Source of the DNA: Nemophila menziesii
Lineage: Eukaryota; Streptophyta; Magnoliopsida; Boraginales; Hydrophyllaceae
Direction of reading: 5' to 3'
Length of the DNA: 64,000 bases
Assembly (NCBI GenBank): GCA_029959085.1
Contig: JARWIR010000023.1
Location: forward strand, 6,523,860-6,587,859
A program made the position numbers and the translations under genes. A model generated the notes under the pieces. That model was not told the origin of the DNA. It was given only the letters and a program-made list of their open reading frames with translations, and searched no databases. Positions 1-12,262 of this stretch are shown here, in pieces (the first letter of the stretch is position 1; each line of letters begins with the position of its first letter).

Positions 1-21
1 AAAGGCTTGAGTTGGGGGTCT
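1..21 (+). other. Polypurine tract of Athila-a (element body off the window)
   Basis: The purine-rich stretch ending GAGTTGGGGGTCT directly abuts the LTR start TGATGTCTCCC. It is nearly identical to the tract before the 3' LTR of Athila-b (57236-57256), which primes plus-strand DNA synthesis in this family. It shows that the LTR at 22 is the 3' LTR of an element extending off the left edge, not a solo LTR. Confidence 0.8.
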
Positions 22-1326
22 TGATGTCTCCCTAATTGTTCTTATTTTCGACCCTTGGGAGACATCATTTTTTATGTTTAATTGAATATTTTGATAGACT
101 TTTGAGTTAAAAATGCAATAATCCGGAATTCGTATTTTATTTCTAGTATTTTTGATTTATTAAACTTTTGCGGGTAATCTTGTGTATTTTAGTGAAAAGT
201 TTGTAGGTTTTGAATATTAGCTAGGAAAGGAATCCGAGAAGAGAGTCAAAGATCGTGATATGGAGTCAAAGCATGAAGATAAATCCCGAAAGAGCTGCAA
301 ATCTGGAAAAACAGGCCAAAGATTGCTGATTTCGAGGCACTTAAGAGATGATTTAGCCGCTGACCTTTGAAGAAAAAACGTTCCTTATTGAGTTACGGAA
401 ATTTAGCAAGTGATTTCAGGTCAATCGGAGTTATAACGAATTGGCTAGAGCTGTTTAGTGGAGGTGGCGCAGCAGTTACGGGATTTTGGGCTTAGAAAAT
501 GGGCTCCATTACATTTAATTTAGTTTACTTTTTAATTAGTATGAGCTAATTCCGTTTTAGTGCTTGAGAATGCTTTATGGGTGAATCCCAATCCTATTGA
601 ATTTCATGTCCTGAATTTGGGTTTATGTTAAATTAAATTAAATTGGGTCTTTTACTCTTTTCGATAATTTGTGATTGTTTACTGTTTTTAGAGTCGCGAA
701 CTAAGAACAGGTATTAGTATCTAGGCTATTCCACATATGTGGCGTGTGGATCATCCTGACGGAGGGTTTAGGTATAGAACCAATTATTCAATCTAAAATA
801 GAAGTTATTAATTCTGATGAACTTAGCTAATTTTAGGGCCAATGAGGTAAAATTCTTAAACATTAAAAGTGGATCATATTTACCCTGACGGGACTAGTGA
901 CACTCTAGGATAGCCTTATAGTCCACCCTGACGGGGGTATAAGGAATTTAGAATCCCGACCATTGTAATTGACCAATTTAACCCTTAAACAGAACAGGTT
1001 ATGAAATAGAATTAGGAGGATCCCTTGCGTTCTCAAGTGCTACCTTCTCATACTTGCGTTTCACCTTCATTTATTTGCGTTTTACTATTTATTTGCATTT
1101 TCTTATTAGTCTTTCATTACTTAGAATTAATACAAAAACCAACCAATCATATTATTTTTTTACTTGCTTTCATAAGTGCAACCATTCATTATTCAATAAG
1201 CATTGTAGTTAACCAAACCGTCCATGCGAACGATCCTAGAATCACTTATTACTACTTTCAACCGTACACTTGCGGTTGTGGTTCAATTACTTTTGCATTT
1301 ATTTTAGAACACACAAAGGACCACCA
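22..1326 (+). mobile_element. 3' LTR of Athila-a, internally deleted
   Basis: It begins TGATGTCTCCC and ends CCACCA, the family ends seen in all four other LTRs here. It is followed by CTAAG, the target duplication that flanks the solo LTR at 31082-32651. Compared with that LTR it lacks about 248 bp (equivalent to 31580-31827) at the junction near position 505. The deletion removes the TATA box (31636-31643) and the presumed transcription start, so this LTR should not work as a promoter. A 14-bp indel near 285 also distinguishes it. Short ORFs inside, such as 1025-1330, are not genes. Confidence 0.9.
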
Positions 1327-1440
1327 CTAAGTAATAACGACTACATGTAGTCGGTAAAGTTTAAATTCATTTTCCGCGACTACTTTTTTCTTCTTTTGCG
1401 ACTACAAATGTAGTCGCGGAAAGAAGGATGCGGTGTAGTG
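1327..1440 (+). mobile_element. 3' end of the upstream CACTA-2 copy
   Basis: After the target duplication CTAAG come palindromic GCGACTAC/GTAGTCGC subterminal repeats and the terminus GGTGTAGTG at 1440. The sequence matches 32652-32764, the end of CACTA-2. It is the tail of the CACTA copy into which Athila-a inserted; the rest lies left of the window. Confidence 0.8.
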
Positions 1441-3406
1441 TCAGTATAGAGTGGTCGTTATTTGGAACTAAACATATGACCTCATAGTTTTTATTTCTTT
1501 ATCCTTCTCGCTTGTCCAGGAAGGGTTATTACCCTAGACCTTTCATTCTTTTATACTTCTATCCTCATACTTGAGTGAAGAATACACATCATTCACTGTC
1601 CCTTTCTCCACAAGATTCTTGAACTATATGTATTGTGTAGGGAGTGAGTTTACATGTTAATTGGACAAGCACACCATAGTAGTTACTAATAAACTCCTTT
1701 TGTCTACTTGTCTAGCACGTTATCTCTTACATTCTCATTTCTATTTAAATAACACAATGGTTAACATTACCTAAGAGCGTTGTTGCTTCTAACTTTATAC
1801 TGTCAATAACACTTGATTGTCGATACCCTAAGCAAAGCTTTGCATCGGTGTCATCTGGGATACATTCAGAAAAAGGCACTCGAGTGGACGTTTTCATGAT
1901 GATAAGATTAAGCAGTTCGAATCCTCTATTTTCTCCAGTACTATGTTGTAACTGTAATGTCTTAAAACTCGCCTCCTTTGCTAAGGTGAGTAATTCCCCA
2001 AGTTAATATATATATAGTAATCAACTCATATAACTAAAATTATGTAATTCTAGTCTCTTTTACCTTAGAAACATAAATAACAATCAACTTTTGATTTTTG
2101 AATAGACAAGATTAAAATAATTTTCCTAAGTGGATATGGATATCAAGTTCTGTCTAATTAATGCTACAATGAATATAATTTGTAGTTCTAACATGAAATT
2201 AAGTTAGATAATAAGTTTTAATTCTCTTACTATCGATACACGTTTCTTGTTTAGAGGAAAAATTCTTTATATGAATTTGTAGTTGAATTTGAAGAGTTTC
2301 TAGACACAAGTTTATAGGAATTTTTTTTTTTTGCGATTGGATTAGCTCATTTTTTCCACTATTGGTGGTGTTTGAAAGTCGCCCCATTCTCGAGGAGGAG
2401 GCTAGAGTTTTGCGGTGTTTAAGTCTAAGTGATCAAAAACTTCCTTGTTGTTTTAGTAACTTTGTTATCTATTCTCCAGAGTTGTACATAACGTTTGAAG
2501 TTTCTATAATAATACACGTCCATTTATGTCTAAGGTCACAATCTTTGATTTCATTAATATTTTGTCCAATACATATTCGATGGCTTCGGGTAATATTTAA
2601 GTATAGGTATGACAGGTAACGGGTCTATGATGGAATAGCTAGGGCCTAAATTATAAATCCAAAAGATTACAAACAAGGGTTTCATAGTAACAATGACTCA
2701 TCTGTTCGTGAGATGTTCTAGAGGTTCATTAATTAAGTATAATTTATAGATGGTCGAGATAACTTATGGGTTCATTGACTATGACCTATAGTTGGTCGAA
2801 TTGGTTAGCAATGTAGTAGAGATGTGTATATACACTGCATGTAAAGGCTTTGCAAAAATAGTTTTTGGAAGAATGTTAATAACCTTGTTAAAGAAAATTA
2901 AAAGATAGATAAAACCTGTAAGTAAATGAGAGTGCAGACATTGGCTGACTCCTATCTAGTTTAAACTCCCTTCGTTACCTTAGAATCCCTTTGTTGTACC
3001 CTCTAAATTTGAATTAAATCAATTTGAAGTTGTACCCCTTTGTTGTGACCTAGTCACCTCTGACTTTACTGGTGGTAGTCATTTTTCTGGACATTCTTCT
3101 TTGCTAAAGAGCTATATGTCCTTCAACTGTACAAAAGTACCTTTATCCATAAGAAATCCAATGTAGGAATAAATTATGGTTTCAACATTGCTTTATTAAT
3201 CTGCACATACTTATCTAGTCAAGAAAAATGAATTTTTGTTCGAGACCAGTAACAAAACAATTTTAATACAATGAGAAAAATGTCTAAACAATAATTTCCA
3301 ATGAAAATGAAGTAATTTTGTAAAATAGTTTAGTTAAGACAAGAAAAAATGTTGGTTCACACAAAGAAAAACTTAATAAAGAGTACGAAAGGATAACAAA
3401 AGCATA
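1441..3406. other. Spacer with no confident gene
   Basis: Unique-looking AT-rich sequence repeated at 32765-34709. It contains one exon-like open stretch on the minus strand (listed separately) and otherwise only short ORFs. Copy 2 lacks 33 bp found here around 2463-2495, at a site flanked by short TTTG repeats. No transposon ends or known domains were recognised. Confidence 0.5.
1745..1980 (-). pseudogene. Exon-like open stretch, unrecognised
   Basis: On the minus strand a candidate acceptor (CTTAG, then CAAAGGAGG) is followed by about 78 open codons, including the peptide TSTRVPFSECIPDDTDAKLC, and a TAA stop at 1745-1747. The same frame is open in copy 2 (33069-33304) with one substitution visible. 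It could be the last exon of an old gene or chance. No start exon or domain was identified. Conservation between the copies means little because the duplication is recent. Confidence 0.25.
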
Positions 3407-4648
3407 TTAAATATCAAATCCATAAGGCAAGGACATTAAAAATTGATAGCCAAAGTTGGGGTTTTCGTCATCATGATCTCCGGCTGTAATATCACAATTA
3501 TCGTTTTGAAGAATTCCTTTCCCCTTATCATCCTTGTCGTTTGTAATAACATTTTCCTCTCCTCCTATCACTAATGCTCCTCTTTCATTCGGGTCACTTA
3601 TCTTCTCTAGCATCACACCTTTCCCCTTTTCCTTTGAAATCCCAGCTGCTTTCTCTAAGGCTTCATCCCCTGATTTGTCAACTTTGCTGAAATCCAAGGG
3701 GATATTCTTGTTCCTCCATGAATTTGGATGCCAACAAGAAGAGGCTGCTTTACGTATGTTGTTACTGCTTTGCAGATCCTCGCGTGAAAATGTGTCAAGG
3801 GGTCTATCTGTGGCATTTCAAAAGAATAATAATGTAAATTTATTAAACATTTTTGTGACAAGAATAAAAACTATATAGCGAGAGATAGCTGATTGGAGAA
3901 AAGTAAGGAAGCTAATGTTTTAAGCACTATCAAAATATACTATTCCTACTTTTTTTTATACATTATAAGTTAATGATTGCTTCAAATAGTAATTTATATT
4001 ATAAATCTAAATTTTATATATTGATGAACAACTAGTTAAAATTATTATATATATGTAGAATTTTTCGAAGAAACTATATAATCATAAAGTTCAATTTCCA
4101 TCAAAAAAACATGTTATAAATGGAAAGATAAAAAGAAAAAACAAATTAGTACCTATCAAAGTTCGACTTCTTTTTAAGTTTGCTTGCATTTCCAGTGGTT
4201 CAGACAATTCCCTTGAGGGTTTGGCTCCAAGTCCCATGTAGTTACCTGCAAGTTTGAGATCCTGTGCATTATTATTTCATTACTCTATACAAAATTAGTA
4301 TGTATGTATCCTAAAAAGGCAAAACTTGTAGCTTAAAACTGAAACCAACCAAATACTTACGTGTTAGGTCTTTCATTGCTTGGTGTTTTACTTATGGGTT
4401 CAAACCGCCGTAAGGCAGAATCGATTCTGCACCACTAGTAAAATTAAACAAAATATATTAATACTGATAAAAATCAAGACTTAAAAATAACTAGTTTGAT
4501 AATAAAAGAAAGTCGGGATTAATTCACCTATTGGCTGGTTGAAAAGGAGCTGGAAGATTAGCTTGGTCAAGTTGCCTCCGAGGCCACCGCTGTAAACTGT
4601 AGTGCCATTTTGTTGATTATATTTGCCTCCGAGGTCAAATATTTCCAT
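3407..4648 (-). pseudogene. Decayed multi-exon gene, unrecognised product
   Basis: Four exon-like blocks with GT/AG edges read on the minus strand: 4648-4528 (begins ATG, MEIFDLGGKYNQQNG), 4426-4361, 4261-4153 (DLKLAGNYMGLGAKPSREL) and 3807-3407 (RPLDTFSREDLQSSNN, then a charged Lys/Asp/Glu-rich region ending SLPYGFDI and TAA). The last two blocks join in frame. The first two do not keep a common frame with them, because joining at the visible sites gives an early stop. It therefore looks like a pseudogene or a misread locus. The terminal exon holds a unit of about 34 codons that is present once here and twice in copy 2. I do not recognise the family. Confidence 0.35.
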
Positions 4649-5704
4649 GAATCTAAGTCAACAATTAAAAATCTTTCAATCTATATGTTATTTTGCTTAA
4701 TATAGGGACCCATATATAGTGCAATTAATCTGAAGTATAGGGTATTTTGCAAACAATGCCAGTGTTTCCCTTGGTTCCCCTACCAAAAATCCATGCCTCC
4801 TCCACTCAACTCATGAAAAATATATACAACTCAAATGCATTTCAATAAATAGAATAGAAAAGAGGTCAGCTAATTAGCTTACAGTGAGATGAAACCGGAG
4901 AGCAAGAATTGTTTGTTCTGTGAAATTAACACGCAAAAAAGAAAAGAGTCCAAGTCCTCTATTAATGTGCGTGTGTGTATGTGTGTGTTTGGGGGGACAT
5001 TGAATGAAAAAGAGACAATAGCTTTTTGCGATTTACTGGTGTAGATGTAAAGTTCGAAGACTTTTAATGTGGATAAGCAGCAATATAATGCAATTTAGGT
5101 GATATTTTGATAAATACTATATAATGAAGTTCTTTTGTTATCATCTACAAAGCAGCAACTAAACGTCAGGAACAAAACACAGGCAGAAATTGCAAACCCA
5201 ACTAATTTTCATCATACAATTCGCTATTGCAGCTGATATAACAAAGATAAGTGCAGAATTTCATAGGGACAATGGAGACGATGCTTTTACAGTAGAAGAC
5301 AACATTGGTATGAAAAATAGAAATTGCAAGTGGAGGGTTTTATTGTCCATAATATTAACATGTCACTTTAGTGGAATCAAACATCAAAGGCCAAGTAATG
5401 TTTGTAGACATTAATTGATCAATTTACTTAAGTTTACTTATTTGGTTGTTTATTAAAGTCCAGGAACAAATCAATTTTTTGAGATAACTTATTTATAAAT
5501 GGTTCTTTGATGATTCCACGTGCATAATGATGGATGTACAATATGCTATAGAACAGGAGAAATGTTTCAGGTGTAGAATTTAATATAAGGAATTAAATAA
5601 AATCAATATGATATATCAAACATGTTCATGGAAGAAAATTAAAAAATAACAAAAGTGTTAACCTGATCAGAAAAAGCAGGAGGAGGTGGGGTTAATATTT
5701 AATA

Positions 5705-5730
5705 GGGGGAGAAGGGGGTAGGGGGGAGGG
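5705..5730 (+). other. G-quadruplex-type G-run cluster
   Basis: Four runs of G (5, 5, 6 and 3) separated by 1-4 bases lie in otherwise AT-rich DNA. They fit the usual G3+ with short loops pattern on the plus strand. The cluster is intact in copy 2 at 37167-37192. Any function is unknown. Confidence 0.5.
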
Positions 5731-6565
5731 ATTATAACTAGGAAATTTCAAAATTAATTTAGAATACATTACTAATTGTAAATAAGATGCGAAACATATA
5801 CAAAGATTGATATAACTAAAGTGTTTGGGGGAACTAATTTATATATGTGAATCTGGACTTAAGCTAACTTTGATAAAAAAAAAAAGTCTATATACCAATC
5901 GATCACCTACTTTTATTAGTTTTTTAAATAAATATTATTATAATTTTTTTTAATTTTAGGTTATTAATTTTTCTAAAAGATTATTACACACACTATAGAG
6001 TTTCAAAGGCTAGGAAGGATTCATCTTTATCCCAAACCATAACAATCTGTCTCTAATATACATACATGTATTCAATGATTTTTTAATATACAAAATATAC
6101 AAATAAACCTTTTTTTTGGATATGAAACTTACTATAATTTATTGCAAAGTTATTGATTGATTTTTTCAAAGAAAAACTTATAAAGAAATATATTTCATTG
6201 TGTAAGTGTTTTTATGTTCTTATCATTCTATAAAGGTAGTTATTTAAATTTCATATATTATAGTAAAACAAAAAATATAGTACCTTACCAAAGTAATTGC
6301 ACGGATAGGGATATTGAAATGTCATAACCAATGATCTAAATCTTGATATAATAATAATTCCATATTAGATACATACAACTGGAAAAAAAACAAAGAATTA
6401 AATACTTATATTTTATTTCTTATATATTGAAAATGATTTAATCTGAATAATTAAAAATTTATATGTAGAGTTTATTACAATTTTAATAAATATATGTACA
6501 AAAGTAAAGAAAATTGATGATAATACTCAAATATTTTTATATTTATATTTTATTTACAAAAATAA

Positions 6566-6568
6566 ATC

Positions 6569-6626
<58 letters not shown>

Positions 6627-6646
6627 TAAAGATAGTTAGACACGTA

Positions 6647-6682
<36 letters not shown>

Positions 6683-6723
6683 TACGTGTCTAACTATCTT
6701 TAAGATATATATATATATATATA
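6566..6723. repeat. (AT)n microsatellite carrying a perfect 26-bp-arm palindrome
   Basis: An AT dinucleotide tract is interrupted by the unique 26-base arm at 6625-6650 and its exact reverse complement at 6679-6704, separated by 28 bases of TA repeat. The whole block is essentially a perfect palindrome. Copy 2 has only a plain AT tract (about 38032-38089), so some 100 bp differ. It could be a tiny foldback or MITE insertion, or a hairpin lost from copy 2. Confidence 0.8.
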
Positions 6724-8523
6724 TGGCCTCCTATGAAATTGAAACATAAAATACTATTTTGAAGATCTATAAACACAATGCAATGACTATTAGAATTTAA
6801 CTTGTAAGAATCAATTGAGACAAAAATGGTATTGTACAATTTTGACATCTTTATTAATACATATATAAATTAGAGTCGGTAATTGTAATGAGGATTAAAT
6901 ATGAGAAGTAAATAAAATTGTACGCAAGTTCAATTTTAAAGTTTTATGTATATACATGAAAGACAACATTCAAATAACATATAATAATCATTTTCAAAAT
7001 ATTATTTTTTAGACATATTCAATTTGAAAAGGAATTCCAGATTAATTAACTAAACAAAATAAGTTTAAAGCATACACAATAGAAAATATTTATATTAATG
7101 ATTATATTTCATGTAAAATCAACAAGAAAAAGGTTACTTTAGAATATGTTACCTCCTTACCATAATTTTTTCTTTTGAAATACAGAGGTTCCTCATTTCC
7201 CAAAAAAATTTAGATCTATATCAAATATTATAACCAAATTTACATTTGTTTATAAAAGATATATAAAATAGGGTAATGACGCATCGTTGCAAATAGGTAG
7301 GTAATTATAATGTGAGAGAGGGGATAGAGGAACAAAGGGTCAAAAAATAGAGAATGGAGTTGTATAATGGTGGCTAGGGTTTGCTTATCGCAAGAGCCTT
7401 ATTATAAGTATTATATATATAACTAAATAGTTTTTTTTAATATAACTTGAGCCTTTGTGAATTCAAGTCATCGTGTATTATATCATTGATGGACCTGATA
7501 TATTATCTTTGTAATATGATGGTTTTCTCTTGGGTTGCGATTATTGATTCAATGGGCTTTTTTAGTGTTAATTTTACAATAATATAAAGAATTCTTAAGC
7601 ACATTGGTTTTATATATATTGACATACTAAGGTCCTTTTGGTTTTTTCTTTTCCCGAATTCCATTCTAATACCTTCTAGAACATTATTTTATGGATAACT
7701 AATAAAAAAAATTATAGCAACATTGCAATAATTTTTTGGTTTTATATTTTCATTTATATGACTCATGTACGTTTATCAAGGACGAATAGTTCATACCTCC
7801 CTAGAAAATATTCCGCACTACTGGAAACCTTATGAACAAAAGAAAATATGAAACCGCCCTAATATAAGATATAGTGTCTCAATTTCCTCAAAAACAATAA
7901 TGACGTTAAAAAACTAAGAAAAATATGTGTTTTTCCGGTTATACCCCAACCCGTTATTAATTCACGTTATTACATCTTACCTTTACATGTTTTACTTCTC
8001 TCCCAAAATAAAAACCCGTTTGGAGTAAAAAAAAAATTAATTTTTTTAAGCTTATTCTCCCAAATGTTTTTATTACATGGTGTTTTTATGTCCCTGAAAT
8101 GGTAACTAGGAGATCTTTAATAGACTAGGAACGAGAGTTTTTAATTCTCGTGTAATAAAGTACGAGAGACGGCTTCCTGGGGTATGAAGCGAATTTTTGT
8201 GTATTGCGAGTATACATAGTCCTCGTGTAGCAAAATCACTAGAGAAGACTTTTTGAATTTGAAGTGGTTGTAACAAGTTTGTGATCTCATCGTGGCTTCA
8301 AGGGACATGGATTATCATTAGTGGACTAAGTTTTAGGAAACCGAACCATGATAAATTATGTGTATTTTTTTTCTACACTTCTACTTTTCACGTATTTTGT
8401 GTTTGTTGAATTGCCTTAATCTTTTATTTTTTACAAAACCCTTTTGTCGTACCCAAAGTTGTGGTAAGTAAATCAGCACCTAAGAAATCTACTACCTACA
8501 AGTGTACGAATCATTGATAAATA

Positions 8524-8780
8524 CTCCCTCCGTTCCAAAAAGGTTGTCATATTTACTTTTGCACACAAACTAAGAAATGTCATTTATTATCCATATGATT
8601 ACCAAAATGCCCTCCATAAAGTGTCTCGATTTTTTAAATGTTTATTGAGAATATATTATAATATTTAATTAGGGGTAAAAGTGGTATAAAGAAAAAAAAC
8701 GTCTTGATTTTCTAAAGTGACAACCATTTTGGAACAACTATTTTTAGTATAATTGACAACCTTTTAGGAACGGATGAAGT
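8524..8780. mobile_element. Stowaway-like MITE (Tc1/mariner type)
   Basis: The terminal inverted repeats are CTCCCTCCGTTCC at the left and GGAACGGATGAAG at the right, flanked by TA on both sides. These are the classic Stowaway ends and target duplication. It is 257 bp, AT-rich and non-coding, and so non-autonomous. Copy 2 (39888-40146) has a better right end, GGAACGGATGGAG. It predates the duplication. Confidence 0.85.
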
Positions 8781-10219
8781 AATAATAAGGTAAGTATGGG
8801 GGTTACCGTTCTCCGCAGGGACTATGATGTCATTGTTCTTGTGTTTTCAGAAGTGTAGAGGGTTTAAGTTGCAACTAGAAAAATATAAAAAGATATTTGT
8901 TTTGTTTTTCAAGTAAAGGACTAAAGTGAAATAATATTAAACTACGATTAACAATAAATTAACTAAATGCCTTGATTGAAAACGTTACGAAGAATATAGA
9001 TGAGAATTTAGCTTGAGAATTGCTAGTAATCCTCACTTTTTCTGAATGTACATATATATATTGATATAAGTACGAATTGGGATTTTAACATTATAGTTAT
9101 AATTCTACAATCTCTCTACATCCTTCTCAGGTAGATAGGGGATGTCGTACAATGCTAGGGACCTCTCCTGAGTAACCCTACAACGCTTGAAATAGATACT
9201 AACCCAAATGACTATCCGGTTAGTTAAGACATCCCAGTTTACTAAAGCAAATTGAATATTTATGTACTATTTTCCATAATCCGAACCCCCTCCTAAGCAA
9301 AAGTCACGAGTACTATAACCAACCTACTACTTTATCAAGGTAAAGGTTGAACATCAAATGAAAATATATGACCAATGAAAAATATTCATTCCATTTCAAT
9401 ATAGATATCCCAAACACAGTTGAACATCAATATTCAAAAGTTAGGGGTCATACATTATGCATTTCTCAAGCTAATTGAAGGTTTAGTTCATAATCAAAAA
9501 CTGAAATACTATAAATAAAGTGTAATGATAATGAGTAGATCAAGAAAATATGAAGAATTACACTAATATTTGATGGAATGGAATGGTGTGGAATAATGAA
9601 AAACGGTGGAAATTCTTTTTTTTCTTCTTCCTCTTGCTCCAGCTATTCTAAGAATTTCCAAATTGTGTAACTCCTATTTTTATTTATGATATATTAATTT
9701 TAAAAGAGTTTTTTTGGGATTGAGGGACCCATTTAAGTTGTCCAAGTCAATCAAAAAATGTTCGAAGGGTATGATGTCTGATTCGAGCCACGATATCAGA
9801 ATGTCAAAGAACTCTTTCATTTTTACTCCAAATCATGAACTGTCACTTCTCACGCTCTCTTGACTTCAAGTGGTGTCACAAAACCAAAGGGATCACTCAA
9901 AATCCTAGCCGATAGCGCGTGGGGAATCTCTTAATTTGATTTCCAGATGTTGCCGATAAATGTTTCCGCTTTCCAATAGTGGCTTTACCGTCCTTTATCA
10001 CTGTGACTTGAGGTCTTGTATCATCATCTTCTCGACGGCCTTGTATCACTATGACTTTGCGACATTTTATCATCATCTCGGGTACTTGTATCATCCAAGT
10101 ACCTAAGATTTGTACACTTAACACACAAATATTAGAGAATAATACCTCAAATAGGTCCTAAAACCCATCAAAATGATGTCTTTTGATACTATTATTTTAT
10201 CACAAAAGACAAGACATCA
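8781..10219. other. Spacer, no gene seen
   Basis: AT-rich sequence with no recognised domain, repeated at 40147-41585. The 9897-10124 minus ORF is short, and the same region in copy 2 is broken by small indels. Its right part may be older retroelement sequence flanking the pol fragment. Confidence 0.4.
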
Positions 10220-11690
10220 TTCTAATACGTATATGGTGCAATCTCGTCCCTCCTTGATATGTTACCCATAAATTTACACCTCTTACACGATTTCACTTAC
10301 TCGTGGCAATCCCTATGGATAGAAGGCCAATAAAACCCAGTTTGTAGTACCTTCACTGTCGTTCTATCATCCTTGAAGTGTCATTCATAAGGTTAGTCAC
10401 GACAACTTGAAATTATCGCACAAATATCATTATCCGGTATACATCGTTAGATCATATGATCAGTACACACCTTGAAGAGGATAGGGTCCTCCCAAAAGAA
10501 TTGATATACTTGGTGGAGAATCTTTTTCCTTTGTTGTGGATTGAATTCCATGGTAAATAATCTACTCACTAAAAAGTTCACTATATATGTGTACGAAGGT
10601 GTAATAGAATTATTTAGAACAAATAGTTGCTCATCAGGGAATACCTCATTGACCCAGTCTTATGCTAATTGGGGATCCTTTGAGGATAAATAAATGACTA
10701 GCTACTTGATTCTCGCTCCCTTTCTGGTTTCGAATCTCTAAATCTAATTCTTGTAACAAAAGTACCCACCTAACAAGACGCGGCTTTGTTTCTTTCTTCT
10801 CCATGAGATACTTGATCACCGAATGGTCCATGTATACCACAATTTTCACTCCCACAAGATAGGATTGAAACTTATCAAATGGATATACCACGACCAATAA
10901 CTTCTTCTCTCAGAAAACTGCCCTGCCTTGAATCTCTTGTTTTAGGAAACAATTGGAACATAGAGCACATTGGAAGGAAATTTTTAGGAATAGAAGAGAG
11001 TGTATCAGCTCCAATATCGTCAGGGGGACATGTAGTAGTTGCTTTCCCCAAGTTGGTTAAATTACAATTTAGAAACATGAACAACTGGGAAGAATGGGAA
11101 GACCTCATGGTATAGTTCAACTAATCACTCAAAAAAGTCTTACTCATATAATATAGTGTAGAATACCTTGTCCTTGCATTGACCCAATAATACTATCATA
11201 GCTAATCACCGGCGTCACACATTACCTCAGATGGAAGATTCCAATCTGGATGAGTCACAGTAGGAGTAGAGATGAAATCCTCCTTAATAGACAATAACAC
11301 CTCCATGCATGCTTCTTCGAAGCGATATGCGATATTCTTCTTCAGTAAACTACACAACAACTAGCAATCTTAAAAAAGTCTTTAATAAAACGACAATAGA
11401 ACCCTTCATGACCCAAAAACTTCCAACACCCTTAATGGAAATTGGAGGTGGTAGAGTTTTGATAACCTCGATCTTTGCACGATCAACCTTCATAATGTTT
11501 CTCAAAACCTTGTGTCCAAATAATTCCTTCTCAAACCATAAAGAGTCATTTCTCCGAATTCAAAACAAGACCGGTCTCTTTACATCGTATTGGCACCTTC
11601 GAAATTTTGATGAGTTACTCATCAAAATATTCACCAAACAACGACAAATCTTCCATGAAAACTTCTAAGAATTTGTCTATCATATGTCCC
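10220..11690 (-). pseudogene. Dead Athila-type pol fragment (RT / RNase H / integrase zinc region)
   Basis: Read on the minus strand, the order follows Athila-b pol: an RT part around 11690-11380 (VFMEDLSLFGE, in place of the FMDD active site), a post-RT part with GFYCRFIKDF, an RNase H region at 10897-10646 ([48 protein letters not shown]), then an integrase zinc-finger part around 10540-10240 (GFYWPS, CKRCKFMGNIS). Stops and frameshifts are scattered throughout and no LTRs adjoin it. The active-site Asp pair is altered to Glu-Asp. About 205 bp of LRR sequence interrupts it (next entry). Copy 2 lies at about 41586-43054. Confidence 0.85.
10905..11113 (+). pseudogene. NBS-LRR resistance-gene LRR fragment inside gypsy pol
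   Basis: The plus strand reads [20 protein letters not shown], then IGRKFLGIEES, then AFPKLVKLQFRNMNNWEEWE. This follows the LRR block of plant CC-NBS-LRR proteins (LGxLPxLExLxL, IGxEFLGI, AFPKLxxLxFxxMxxWEEW). The fragment of about 70 codons is open but has no NBS, start or stop context. It sits antisense in the pol fragment, exactly between the RNase H segment ending in NYT and the segment beginning near ELLVVVY. It is present in both copies (about 42273-42475), so it predates the duplication. Confidence 0.75.
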
Positions 11691-12025
11691 AAAATATCCA
11701 CAATTGTTATGGCAGAATTTTTTGTCTTTCATAGTTGAACTCGACACATTGCAATCAAATATTACTTCATTCGAGATATAATTAAAGATAGAGAAATTCA
11801 ACTTAAGTTTGTACATTAAAAGAACAACAAGCATACATTTTTACAAAGACATTACTAAGAGATAAATTTCAGCATTTAAGAGAACTCTTGAGAATTCAAA
11901 AAATTCATGTTAAGAGTGAGAATGTTGATTAATGTTCATAGGATACAACAAGTTCATATACATTACCTTCCAACTATCACTGGAGAAGAGTAATAGATAT
12001 CTTAAAATACAATGTATTAGACTCT

Positions 12026-12240
12026 TGTTAGGTGATTCATGTATCTATCTTTAATATTAAGTTTGTGTATTAACAATTAATTTAAGGAGATTAAAATGAT
12101 CATCTACTCCTATATATAGTGGAGTACTTTGTATCATTTGGAATCATTTACATAACAAGAAACAATAAATAGATAACAAAACTATTTTCTTATCTATCAA
12201 TATATTATCTTATCATTTCTATATACAATACTTTTCAACA
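12026..12240 (+). mobile_element. Possible small Ty1/copia-type solo LTR
   Basis: About 215 bp from TGTTAGG to TTTTCAACA, with TATATATAG at 12111-12119 followed by GGAGTACTTTGTATCATTTG. The arrangement is typical of copia or TRIM LTRs. No target duplication, PBS or PPT is visible at these borders, so the borders may be wrong or the element old. Copy 2 is at 43390-43604. Confidence 0.35.
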
Positions 12241-12262
12241 CCCAACACAAGCCCGTAACAAG

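Larger units (their letters stand above)
4649..8523. other. AT-rich intergenic spacer
   Basis: Nearly 4 kb without a supported gene; the short ORF at 5190-5414 is not maintained in copy 2. It contains a G-run cluster at 5705-5730, an AT microsatellite with a hairpin insertion around 6566-6723 (both listed) and many A/T homopolymers. It is repeated at 36079-39887. Confidence 0.5.

Noticed and set aside
1025..1330. 101-codon ORF in the Athila-a LTR (and 32377-32655, 47372-47557, 58663-58848, 61621-61902)
   Set aside because: They lie wholly or almost wholly inside LTR sequence, differ in length between copies and show no domain; chance ORFs of the LTR.
5190..5414. 74-codon plus-strand ORF as a gene
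   Set aside because: The same region in copy 2 does not keep the frame; no domain or splice context.
10875..11120. Minus-strand 81-codon ORF (and 42209-42484)
   Set aside because: Antisense of the LRR fragment; the plus-strand reading carries the recognisable motif.
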